Shown in pieces: positions 1 through 8,033 of a stretch of 64,000 bases of DNA. The stretch is from positions 496,001-560,000 of the forward strand of contig NZ_WNKG01000002.1 of assembly GCF_010119245.1 (NCBI RefSeq). Reading direction: 5' to 3'. How positions within the stretch are numbered: the stretch's first letter is position 1; every line of letters starts with the position of its first letter. The notes under the pieces are model-generated. The model searched no databases, had not been told where the DNA came from, and saw only the letters and a list, made by a program, of their open reading frames with translations. A program made the position numbers and the translations under genes. Source of the DNA: Cyclobacterium salsum (GTDB lineage: Bacteria; Bacteroidota; Bacteroidia; Cytophagales; Cyclobacteriaceae).

Positions 1-255
1 CTTCATGGCAGGGGCGTAGGGGGCAGGCGTATAATCCCAGGTAGATAGCTTTCCTTGCATTCCCGCATTTCTCCAGACCGCATACAATCGATCGGAATTT
101 TCATGGAAGCGATCCACAGACATTTCAAATTGCACCCAGATTAGGATTAAAATGGAGGCGGCCATTCCGATTCCCAGGCCAGCTACATGGATGAGGGTGT
201 AGCTTTTTTTTCGGCTAATGTTTCGCCAGGCGATGGTAAGGTAGTTTTTCCACAT
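1..255 (-). CDS. ABC transporter permease, FtsX/MacB family (partial, N-terminus only)
   Basis: The first 85 codons are present; the gene runs off the left edge. The protein opens with a tryptophan/lysine-rich segment (MWKNYLTIAWRNI), then a first membrane helix around residues 22-45, and the start of the periplasmic part with the FHENSDRLY stretch. This layout is typical of Bacteroidota MacB-like permeases, which work with a separate ATPase to move peptides, antimicrobials or lipoproteins, or to act mechanically on the envelope. The substrate cannot be told from this piece. The ATG at 255 is the only sensible start and lies about 140 bases downstream of a clear promoter with an operator-like palindrome between them. 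Confidence 0.85.
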   Translation of the reverse strand, partial: MWKNYLTIAWRNISRKKSYTLIHVAGLGIGMAASILILIWVQFEMSVDRFHENSDRLYAVWRNAGMQGKLSTWDYTPAPYAPAMK

Positions 256-352
256 AATTTTCAGTAGTGCTTTTCTACTCTAGTTCTACTTCCATGCCAT
301 CCAAAACCTGCCCGAATGGCATTATTACCCCGATTTTTAAATCGTAGCGTTT

Positions 353-381
353 CCGATTCGAACAAAATTGTTCGCTATCGG
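353..381. promoter_or_regulatory. Operator-like inverted repeat upstream of the FtsX-type permease
   Basis: Arms CCGAT(T)CGAACAA and TTGTTCG(CT)ATCGG face each other around a 2-base centre. The site lies just downstream of the minus-strand -7 element at 399-406, so a protein bound here would block or pace transcription of the permease. No regulator gene for it is visible in the window. Its operator role is inferred from symmetry and position. Confidence 0.5.
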
Positions 382-398
382 GCATTTAAGTGCATTTG

Positions 399-430
399 CA
401 AAGGTATTCATCGGTAACCCATACAGCCAA
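399..430 (-). promoter_or_regulatory. Bacteroidota-type promoter for the FtsX-type permease
   Basis: Read on the minus strand, a TTG at 430-428 is followed after 21 bases by TACCTTTG (406-399), matching the TAnnTTTG -7 element of Bacteroidota primary sigma factors. The spacing is two bases longer than the usual 19. It would start transcription near 392 and leave a leader of about 135 bases. Confidence 0.5.
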
Positions 431-541
431 AATTCATTTTATTCCACCGTGGGGAAATAACCCATTTATTCTTTTGTTTTACATGATTTATTTAAGAAAT
501 TCCCTTTTCACAAACTTTCTCATACCCTGACCACGCCTGAA

Positions 542-1351
542 ATGTCGATTAAATTTTACGCACCCCTATGGGGTAATACCCTGCCTTTTAAAGAATTTTG
601 TAAAAAAGTAAAAGAAGCTGGATACGACGGGGTGGAAATGGACCTTCCGCTAGATGAAAAAGAGAAGGAAGCGGTATTAAACCGCCTGGGGGAATTTGAT
701 CTGGAATTGATCGCCCAGTATTACCAGTCATTTGAAGCAGATCCTTCAGCCAATCTAACCGCATATAACCGGTACCTGGAACACCTATTGGCCGCCAAAC
801 CGGTAGCTGTAAACTGTCAAACGGGCAAGGATTATTTTAGCTTTAACGAAAACCAGGCACATTTCAGTCTGGCACAAAAACTTTCGGACACATCGGGTAT
901 TCCCATTACCCACGAAACCCATCGTGGCAAGTGCCTGTATTCAGCCCCGATAGCAAGTACCTATTTCCAACAAATTCCTGACCTTCGCATATGCCTGGAT
1001 ATTTCGCATTGGTGCAACGTGCACGAATCCTTGCTGGAAGATCAAAAGGAAGCCGTAGACCTGGCCCTATCCCGAACCGATCATATTCACAGTAGGGTGG
1101 GTTTTGCGGAAGGGCCCCAGGTAAGCGATCCGAGGGCTCCGGAATGGAGCGATGCCCTGCAAGCCCATCTCGGTTGGTGGGATCGGGTGGTACAATGGCA
1201 TCGGAAACAGGGTACCTTACTTCGAATTACCACCGAGTTCGGACCTTTTCCCTATATGCCCTCCCTTCCTCATACCCAAATGCCTGTTGCCAATCAATGG
1301 GAAATCAATGTGTATATGCTGAACCTACTCAAAGTGCGCTATACGGAATGA
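542..1351 (+). CDS. Sugar phosphate isomerase/epimerase-like TIM-barrel protein
   Basis: The 269-residue protein has the fold signature of xylose-isomerase-like TIM barrels: it opens with a strand and a VKEAGYDGVEM segment (residues 23-33), and has conserved acidic and histidine residues at the strand ends, namely E125 (THETHRG), D153/H156 (CLDISHW), H183 and E232 (TTEFGPF), that would hold a divalent metal. Family members isomerise or epimerise sugars and inositols, or cleave C-C bonds. The substrate is not evident. No signal peptide is seen, so it is probably cytosolic. It ends 6 bases before the convergent TonB receptor gene, and stands alone as a transcription unit. Confidence 0.8.
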   Translation: MSIKFYAPLWGNTLPFKEFCKKVKEAGYDGVEMDLPLDEKEKEAVLNRLGEFDLELIAQYYQSFEADPSANLTAYNRYLEHLLAAKPVAVNCQTGKDYFSFNENQAHFSLAQKLSDTSGIPITHETHRGKCLYSAPIASTYFQQIPDLRICLDISHWCNVHESLLEDQKEAVDLALSRTDHIHSRVGFAEGPQVSDPRAPEWSDALQAHLGWWDRVVQWHRKQGTLLRITTEFGPFPYMPSLPHTQMPVANQWEINVYMLNLLKVRYTE

Positions 1352-1357
1352 TTTTAC

Positions 1358-3829
1358 CTAAAAGTCAAGCTTATAATAGAATATCGGTAAAAACCCCAAT
1401 TGATAGTTGGGTATAATGGATTTTTCCGGGTCAGGGTTCTCCAATTCATCCGGAACCCAGCTCAGGTTCAGGATATTTTTAGTGTTGAGCATATTGATCA
1501 GGTCCAGGGCAATTTCATGACTTAGATTTTTCTTGTTGATCCGGTAGTTTACCCTTAAATCCATCCTGAAGTATGGGTCAAATTGCAGGGAATTTCTGCT
1601 TTCATCCAGGTAAATGATCTCCTGTTGCTCCCGTGTACGCTCAATATCCACAGGTCCGTACCTTCTACCTCCTGCAGTAGTGATATTGGTGCCAATGCCG
1701 ATCAACCCGTTGTTGATTTGGATTTCCCTGGTGGCCAAAAAATTGAAGGCATAATTCCCATTAAACTCAGTATCTCTCCAAACGTCATCACTTCCCTGGT
1801 ACCGAGCCTCAAATAGAGAACCAGTAAGCAGAAATAAGTATCCTTTGCTGTAGTATTTTTCTAAAGTTAGTTCCAGCCCATAGTTTTCACCGGTTCCCTC
1901 ATTGACCAGAATTGTCTCTGGAAAAATCCTATTGAAACTGGCACCAGTATTCAGGAGGGAGAATGAAGAGGGGCGATTTTCTACGGGTACCTGGCTCAAA
2001 CGTTGGTAATAGGTTTCCCACTTCATCCGGATTTGATTGCCCAGTGTTCGCTCATAGCCCAGTATCAGGTGTTTGGAACGCGTAAAATCCATGTTCCCGT
2101 TATATGCCTGAAATCCCATGTCAGGCCTGGATGGCTCCGTAAATTTGTAAAAATAGGTGTAGGCAGGCTGGATCTGGCTATGGAAGCCCATTCCCAAATT
2201 CAGGTTTTGTGTTTCATCCAGTTTCCAGTTTATTCCCAGGCGAGGCTCAAGGGGAGACCAGCTATCTGTTAGTGAAAAATACTGATGGTGTAAACCCAAT
2301 ACCAATGAGAGGGTTTCGGTGGGTTTATGCTTCCATTGCAGGTAGGGTTGGGCCAATACGGCCATTGTACCATCCACATTCCATCGATTTACCCATGGGG
2401 TGGTTTGATATTGTAATGGATTGTCTGGATCATTTGGAGGTAAAATTCCAACCTGCCGTGCAGAGTCCATCAGGTTGAACCCGAATATATCGTTTTGAAA
2501 CCCAAAATTGAGGGTGTTTTTATTGTCGATTTTTTTAAAAAAGCTCACTACCTGGGAATACTTGTTAGTGGTAAAGTTATAGCCAAGTATGGCCGGCAAA
2601 TCCTGGACATTGATAAAGCCATCGGGCTGTACCTTTCCTACAATATAGTAATGGTCTGCCTTTACCTGCTCCTGGGAAGCAGCCAGGCTGGCTTTCATAT
2701 AGGTTTGGTTTTTAAGCACTTTTTCATAGGAAATGCCCATTACACCCATTCTGGAACCAAAATACTGATCCCTGTCCTTTTCACCATACAAATTCCGGTC
2801 TTCGGTGCTTTCTTCTGAAACCTTGATATCAATGTTGCTTTTCCCTCCAACGGCAAAAACAGAGAGGCTGCCATTATTTTTAAGGGGGAAATTAAATTTA
2901 AAGGCAAAATCCTGGTACCTGGGGACGGCAGTAGTGCCTACATCAATACCCAATGCTGAAAAAAGCTGCAAGCTGGAATAGCGATATCCTACCAGGTATG
3001 AGGAGCGGGAAGTTGTATTGATCGGACCTTCAAGGAAAAGCTCAGCGCCCATAAATCCCAATTGAAAGCTTTTTTCATGGTTTTCATTGTTGCCTTTTCT
3101 AAATTTCAGGTCAAAAACGCCGGAAACGGTATTGCCAAATTCGGCAGGAAATGCACCTGTGTAAAAATCTGAATTGGCCAGGATCTTGTTGTTGATGATA
3201 TTAACAGGTCCCCCGGAGGTACCAGAGGCACCGAAGTGATTTGGATTGGGGATATTGATTCCTTCAAGTTGCCACAATACCGAACCCGGAGCATTACCCC
3301 TGATAACGATATCATTTCTGGAATCATCCGCTCCCTGCACCCCTGCAAAATTGGAGGCCATTCTGGCAGGATCGCCCCGGCTGCCTGCATATCGGTCTGT
3401 TTCTTCCACCGTAAAAGCGCGGGCACTAACGATTGCCATTTCATTTTGCGCTTCGCCAGAACGGGTGGCACGAACTTCCACATCTGCAAGGGAAATGGCC
3501 ATTTCTTCCATGGCTATCTCAAGGATCAATTCTTTTGAGGAGGTAAGTATCAGGTTACTTAGCACCACCTCCTTGTATCCCATAAAGCTGAATTTCAGAT
3601 GATGCCTTCCCAATGAAACATTTTCAAGCCGGAATTCTCCTTCAAGATCCGTAGTGGTACCCACCAAATCTTTCTGGCCCTCATCTGCCAGCAGTACGGT
3701 AACCCCTGTCAGTGGGTATTTGCCATCCGTATCGATGACTTTACCACGTATGGTTTGGGTAATGCTTTCCTGGGCTTGAAGAGAGGACACCGCCAGAAAT
3801 ATCAGGCAACTAAGGTATTGTTTCATCAT
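1358..3829 (-). CDS. TonB-dependent receptor with carboxypeptidase-like regulatory domain
   Basis: This 823-residue outer-membrane protein has a signal peptide (about residues 1-20, cut after LQAQ), a carboxypeptidase-regulatory-like beta-sandwich (about 27-110), a plug domain (about 120-240, with NDIVIRGNAPGSVLWQLEGI) and a long beta-barrel that ends in a C-terminal aromatic residue (YKLDF). It should take up a ligand across the outer membrane using TonB energy. There is no SusD partner next to it, so it is of the single-receptor type rather than SusC; ligand unknown. It is transcribed away from the cytochrome c/isochorismatase genes, with a shared intergenic region of about 275 bases. Confidence 0.9.
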   Translation of the reverse strand: MMKQYLSCLIFLAVSSLQAQESITQTIRGKVIDTDGKYPLTGVTVLLADEGQKDLVGTTTDLEGEFRLENVSLGRHHLKFSFMGYKEVVLSNLILTSSKELILEIAMEEMAISLADVEVRATRSGEAQNEMAIVSARAFTVEETDRYAGSRGDPARMASNFAGVQGADDSRNDIVIRGNAPGSVLWQLEGINIPNPNHFGASGTSGGPVNIINNKILANSDFYTGAFPAEFGNTVSGVFDLKFRKGNNENHEKSFQLGFMGAELFLEGPINTTSRSSYLVGYRYSSLQLFSALGIDVGTTAVPRYQDFAFKFNFPLKNNGSLSVFAVGGKSNIDIKVSEESTEDRNLYGEKDRDQYFGSRMGVMGISYEKVLKNQTYMKASLAASQEQVKADHYYIVGKVQPDGFINVQDLPAILGYNFTTNKYSQVVSFFKKIDNKNTLNFGFQNDIFGFNLMDSARQVGILPPNDPDNPLQYQTTPWVNRWNVDGTMAVLAQPYLQWKHKPTETLSLVLGLHHQYFSLTDSWSPLEPRLGINWKLDETQNLNLGMGFHSQIQPAYTYFYKFTEPSRPDMGFQAYNGNMDFTRSKHLILGYERTLGNQIRMKWETYYQRLSQVPVENRPSSFSLLNTGASFNRIFPETILVNEGTGENYGLELTLEKYYSKGYLFLLTGSLFEARYQGSDDVWRDTEFNGNYAFNFLATREIQINNGLIGIGTNITTAGGRRYGPVDIERTREQQEIIYLDESRNSLQFDPYFRMDLRVNYRINKKNLSHEIALDLINMLNTKNILNLSWVPDELENPDPEKSIIPNYQLGFLPIFYYKLDF

Positions 3830-4048
3830 GTCCTGTTGATTTGCATGTATTGGATAAAAGGGAAATCCGGGGGTTGACCTGATCCTATTCAGTTTTGCAG
3901 TTTTGTTGGGGTCAATTTATACACAAATATTGGCTAATGTTCGTCTGAATTTAATAATTATCTAACGATTTTTTGTCAAAATCAATAACCGCAAGAATTA
4001 GCAGCACCGCTTTCAACGTTGGCCCTTTTGATTTGATCCTGATTAGTT

Positions 4049-4077
4049 TTGTACTTACATCTTTTGACCGTATTTTG
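4049..4077 (+). promoter_or_regulatory. Bacteroidota-type promoter of the cytochrome c lipoprotein gene
   Basis: A TTG at 4049-4051 is followed after 19 bases by TATTTTG (4071-4077), one base short of TAnnTTTG. The gene's ATG at 4106 is about 20 bases downstream of the expected transcription start, which argues against any start further upstream. Confidence 0.45.
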
Positions 4078-4105
4078 TGCCTTCAATAAATTCGATATCA
4101 ACCAA

Positions 4106-6907
4106 ATGACAAATTCCTTCCGACTGAACGAAGTACTGCGAAGTACCTTCGTGGATAACAAAATAAAAGCCACACTTTCAACCTTTATCTTATTTACTTT
4201 CCTTTCATCCTGTGGAAAAGAGGAAATCAAAATTACGGAAGTGGACTTTGAAAAAGAGGAGTTTGCAGGATTTGTAGAGTCCGGTTTTCCGTTTATTAGC
4301 ACCTCAATGGACGGGCGGGACCTAGGAGAAGGTTTTCCGGAAAACAATATTTCAGCACGTGTTTTGGCCCTGCAACTGGGCAATGAGGCCTACGCCTGCT
4401 TTGACACGGATATGTTGCGTTGGACGGTAGGCTGGACCGGGGATTTTATGCCCATGGTGACCATGGCGCAAATCTCCTACGATGATTTTCACAATAAGGG
4501 AAACCAGATTCCCAGGATTGGAGGAGATCCCAAAGTGGCCACCGGAAGCTACCCGGGTTGGTCAGCGGGAGCCCCGTTATTCTCTGATCCACGCACACCT
4601 TCTCCGCACCCACAGAGCCCTCCATGGGGGGCCATACCTGCTGAAATGGGTCGCTATGAAGGCCTTTATACCTTGGGTCAGCAGGCGGTGCTGGCCTATT
4701 CTGTGGGGAATACCTTGATCCATGAGTTGCCTGGCAGTGTGGTTCGGGATGGCATGACGGCGTTTACCAGGTATTTTGATGTTTCTCCAGCCGACAGATC
4801 ACTTTATTTGGTTGCGGCCGAAGTGATCGGCGCAGACCGTGTGGAGGAAAAAGAAAATAGCATCTTGATACACAGGGAGGGCGAAATGACGGGACTTGGA
4901 CTTCCAGCGGGGGTTACCGGTGTGAGCTTGTCGGTACACGAAGAACGGTATTTAGTAGCGGAAGTAGCTCCCCATGCGGAAGCAGCGGAGTTCGGCTTGG
5001 TGGTGTGGAAAGGAGAACAGGAGCATCTCGCTGCTTTCGAGGCGGCAACCTCCGAATTTGAGGAAGAAATGCCTGCAATAGATCAGGGAGGACCAGCTTA
5101 TTGGACTGAAACGGTGCTTACCAAAGGACAAATTTCTCCGGATACGGCTGCTTTTGTTACCGATCGACTTACCCTACCGGTACCCAATCCCTGGAAGCGA
5201 AACGTCCGACTGGTAGATATAGGGTTTTTTGATGCCGATAAAGCAGCCCTGGTCACCTTTGAGGGAGACGTTTGGATGTTGGAAGGCATTGGAGCGGATT
5301 TAAATCGGCTGTCGTGGACCCGATTTGCCTCAGGATTATACGAGCCGCAGAGTTTAGAAATTGTAGATGGAAAGGTGTACGTCTATGGAAAAGATGGAAT
5401 CACCCGACTTCACGACCTGAATGGGGACGGGGTAGCGGATCGGTATGAAAATTTTTCCAATGCCATGGCCCAATCCATAGAAACGAGAGAATGGGCCTCC
5501 AGTATGGTAGCCGATCCGGAAGGAGGATTCTATATTTCCAAATTTGGAGCGCTGGATATGGGGCCAGAGACCTCTTCACCCAAATCCCTGATGGGGTTCC
5601 GATCTGCCTCTCATCACGACGGTTCCGTTCTGAAAATAGCTTCTGACGGCCGGTTGGTGGAACAGTTTGCCTCGGGATTCAGGGGGCCCTACCTGGGTAT
5701 TCATCCGGAAGAGGGTTGGCTAACCGGTTCTGACCAACAAGGGCATTACATGCCTTCCACTCCGGTGATGTTGATTCAGAAGGGGGATTATTACGGGGTG
5801 CCTGCCACGGCCCATCGGGATCCGATCCCGGAAGTCACCCCACCTATCACCTGGATTCCGCATAACGAGGATCGTTCCGGAGTGGGGCAGATATGGGTAA
5901 ATAGCACCAAAATGGGGCCCTTAAACGGGCAGTTGCTCCACCTTTCCTACGGCCGACCGGGTTTGTTTCAGGTGAAAATTGACAGTGGATCACAGATGGT
6001 GCAAGGCGGAGCAAACGTGATACCCGGGACCTTTCCCGCCCCAGCGATGAAAGGGAAAGTGCATCCGGGGGACGGACAGGTTTATTTTACCGGATTTTCG
6101 CTTTGGGGGCATAATTCCGATATTTTAAGTGCACTCCTTCGGCTTCGGTACACCGGAGAAGAGAATTTCATGCCCCGGGAATACAAAGTGCGGGATGGGG
6201 GGGTCATTTTACGCTTTGATCAGGAACTGGATGAAACCGTGGCCCAGGACATTGCTGCTTATAAGGTAAAGCGCTGGAATTACCAGCGTACCCAAAAATA
6301 CGGGTCGGGTCATTACAAATTGGATGGTACGGTTGGAGAAGAATACCTTCCTGTGTTAGAAGCCATTCTATCCGATGATGGCAAAGGTGTATTTTTGATT
6401 GTGCCTCAAATCTCCGAGGTCATGCAGATGGAAGTAGCCTATGAGTTGAAGACGAAAGCAGGCAGCTCGTGGTCGGATAAAGTGTGGATGACGGTCAACG
6501 AGGTGGTTCGGCCTGATTTGCTGGCGGAGGGATTTAGCAATGTAAGCGAAGGAGATTTAAATCAGGACTATGAGGCTTCGCTTTTAGAAGGTTCAGAAGG
6601 AGAAGCACCGGATGCCGTTCGTGGAAAGGAATTGTTTATGAATTACGGATGCATTGCCTGCCATGCTGTGGAGGGAAGTGGCGAAGGAAAAATAGGCCCT
6701 AATGTAAACGGACTTTACGGTTCCGAAAGGGAGTTTACCGATGGAAGTTCCGCAACCGCAGATGAGAACTACCTCAGAGAGTCCATTGTGGATCCGGGTG
6801 CCAAGGTGGTCAAGGGTAGGGAAGGGGAGATGCCTTCTTTTCTGGGCGTATTATCTGAAAATGACATTGATTCTATTATATTGTATTTTAAAACATTGGA
6901 AAATTAA
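4106..6907 (+). CDS. Lipoprotein with DUF6797-like and beta-propeller regions and a C-terminal cytochrome c domain
   Basis: The 933-residue product has a lipobox (LSSC, C36) after a rather long N-terminal stretch, so it is probably anchored in the envelope facing the periplasm or the surface. A first part of about 300 residues (MDGRDLGEGFPENNI onwards) resembles DUF6797. It is followed by a propeller-like region with glucose/sorbosone-dehydrogenase-type repeats (about 320-700). Near the C-terminus is a haem c site C849-I-A-C-H853 with M909 as the likely axial ligand. Such proteins are thought to pass electrons from a periplasmic oxidation to the respiratory chain; the substrate is unknown. 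The start at ATG 4106 is chosen because a promoter lies at 4049-4077. The isochorismatase-like gene follows after 26 bases, so the two are probably one operon. Confidence 0.8.
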   Translation: MTNSFRLNEVLRSTFVDNKIKATLSTFILFTFLSSCGKEEIKITEVDFEKEEFAGFVESGFPFISTSMDGRDLGEGFPENNISARVLALQLGNEAYACFDTDMLRWTVGWTGDFMPMVTMAQISYDDFHNKGNQIPRIGGDPKVATGSYPGWSAGAPLFSDPRTPSPHPQSPPWGAIPAEMGRYEGLYTLGQQAVLAYSVGNTLIHELPGSVVRDGMTAFTRYFDVSPADRSLYLVAAEVIGADRVEEKENSILIHREGEMTGLGLPAGVTGVSLSVHEERYLVAEVAPHAEAAEFGLVVWKGEQEHLAAFEAATSEFEEEMPAIDQGGPAYWTETVLTKGQISPDTAAFVTDRLTLPVPNPWKRNVRLVDIGFFDADKAALVTFEGDVWMLEGIGADLNRLSWTRFASGLYEPQSLEIVDGKVYVYGKDGITRLHDLNGDGVADRYENFSNAMAQSIETREWASSMVADPEGGFYISKFGALDMGPETSSPKSLMGFRSASHHDGSVLKIASDGRLVEQFASGFRGPYLGIHPEEGWLTGSDQQGHYMPSTPVMLIQKGDYYGVPATAHRDPIPEVTPPITWIPHNEDRSGVGQIWVNSTKMGPLNGQLLHLSYGRPGLFQVKIDSGSQMVQGGANVIPGTFPAPAMKGKVHPGDGQVYFTGFSLWGHNSDILSALLRLRYTGEENFMPREYKVRDGGVILRFDQELDETVAQDIAAYKVKRWNYQRTQKYGSGHYKLDGTVGEEYLPVLEAILSDDGKGVFLIVPQISEVMQMEVAYELKTKAGSSWSDKVWMTVNEVVRPDLLAEGFSNVSEGDLNQDYEASLLEGSEGEAPDAVRGKELFMNYGCIACHAVEGSGEGKIGPNVNGLYGSEREFTDGSSATADENYLRESIVDPGAKVVKGREGEMPSFLGVLSENDIDSIILYFKTLEN

Positions 6908-6933
6908 AGTATCTTACCGAAAAATCCGGTACG

Positions 6934-7836
6934 ATGAAATCTATCTTTTGTGTATTGCTTGTGATTGCCGTGATGTCATCCTGCCGGCAAGGCAGGAATG
7001 ACGGCACCCGTGAAGAAATCACCTCCGAAACAAATTTGATACAGGTTAACCTCAGAAAACAGGTCGCTATAAACAGCGAAAACGTAGCCTGGGAAACCAG
7101 GGAGTATGAGGAGGATTGGGACCCCTCAAAAACCGCCTTTATCATTACCGATATGTGGGACGAACATTGGTGCGAGAGCGCTACCAAACGGGTAGGGGAG
7201 TTGGCACCGGCCATGAATGCCACCATCGCTGCAGCCCGGGAGAAGGGGGTCACCATTATCCATGCTCCTAGCGGAACCATGGATTTTTATGCCGATGCGC
7301 CCCAGCGAAAGGCAGCTCAAGCGGTAGCCTACCATGCAGCACCCGAAGCTTTTCCCATCAATGACTGGTGCTACCTGGATCCGGATAATGAAGCCCCCTT
7401 GCCCATTGATGACAGTGACGGTGGTTGTGATCAGCCGTGTTCCAATGGAGAGCCCTGCGAAGAAAGAACCGCCTGGACACGGCAAACTCCCGAAATACGG
7501 GTTATCGAAGGGGATTTTATATCCGATCAGGGGCAGGAAATCTTCAATATTATCCAATCCAGGGATATAAAAAATATTGTGGTCATGGGCGTTCATTTAA
7601 ATATGTGTGTGCTGGGCAGGCCCTTCGCTATCCGGCAGATGGCCAACCTGAACAAGAATGTCGTTTTGATGAGGGATATGACCGATACCATGTACAACCC
7701 GGAAATGCCTCCTTATGTGAACCATTTTGAGGGCACCAATTTGGTAGTGGCGCATGTAGAAAGATACTGGGCTCCTTCCATGCTCAGCACCGATTTTACA
7801 GGGACTTCTGTGTTTCGTTTTAAGGGAGCAGAATGA
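6934..7836 (+). CDS. Isochorismatase/nicotinamidase-like cysteine hydrolase (lipoprotein)
   Basis: The 300-residue protein begins with a lipoprotein signal (VMSSC, C17), so it acts outside the cytoplasm, unlike classic nicotinamidases. The isochorismatase-like fold is shown by the first strand FIITDMWD with D73 as the likely catalytic acid, and by VVMGVHLNMCVLGRP with C225 as the likely nucleophile. A cysteine-rich insertion around residues 146-175 (C146, C165, C169, C175) is seen between them and could bind metal or form disulphides. Family members hydrolyse amides or vinyl ethers. The gene follows the cytochrome c lipoprotein gene by 26 bases and precedes SusC by about 200 bases. Confidence 0.85.
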   Translation: MKSIFCVLLVIAVMSSCRQGRNDGTREEITSETNLIQVNLRKQVAINSENVAWETREYEEDWDPSKTAFIITDMWDEHWCESATKRVGELAPAMNATIAAAREKGVTIIHAPSGTMDFYADAPQRKAAQAVAYHAAPEAFPINDWCYLDPDNEAPLPIDDSDGGCDQPCSNGEPCEERTAWTRQTPEIRVIEGDFISDQGQEIFNIIQSRDIKNIVVMGVHLNMCVLGRPFAIRQMANLNKNVVLMRDMTDTMYNPEMPPYVNHFEGTNLVVAHVERYWAPSMLSTDFTGTSVFRFKGAE

Positions 7837-8033
7837 TCTGTTTTTCATTAATTTGTTCAGTTTATAGGGACAGCAAATTTTAATTTTTACCAAACCGGTC
7901 TTACGAGACCCATTATTTTTTTATTAAGTTAAAGCTACCTTCGAATCCAAATAGTGATCAATTAATAACGTCAAATAAATCCTGTTTAAAGATCGATTAT
8001 TGAATTTTGTATTTCAATAAAACAAGATCACTA

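Noticed and set aside
1144-1416. A second gene overlapping the end of the TIM-barrel gene
   Set aside because: It lies in another frame of a well-supported gene and shows no domain or signal of its own.
3982-4383. A minus-strand gene in the divergent region before the cytochrome c lipoprotein
   Set aside because: It covers the likely promoter and the lipoprotein's signal peptide on the opposite strand, and its composition is serine/lysine-rich without a domain.
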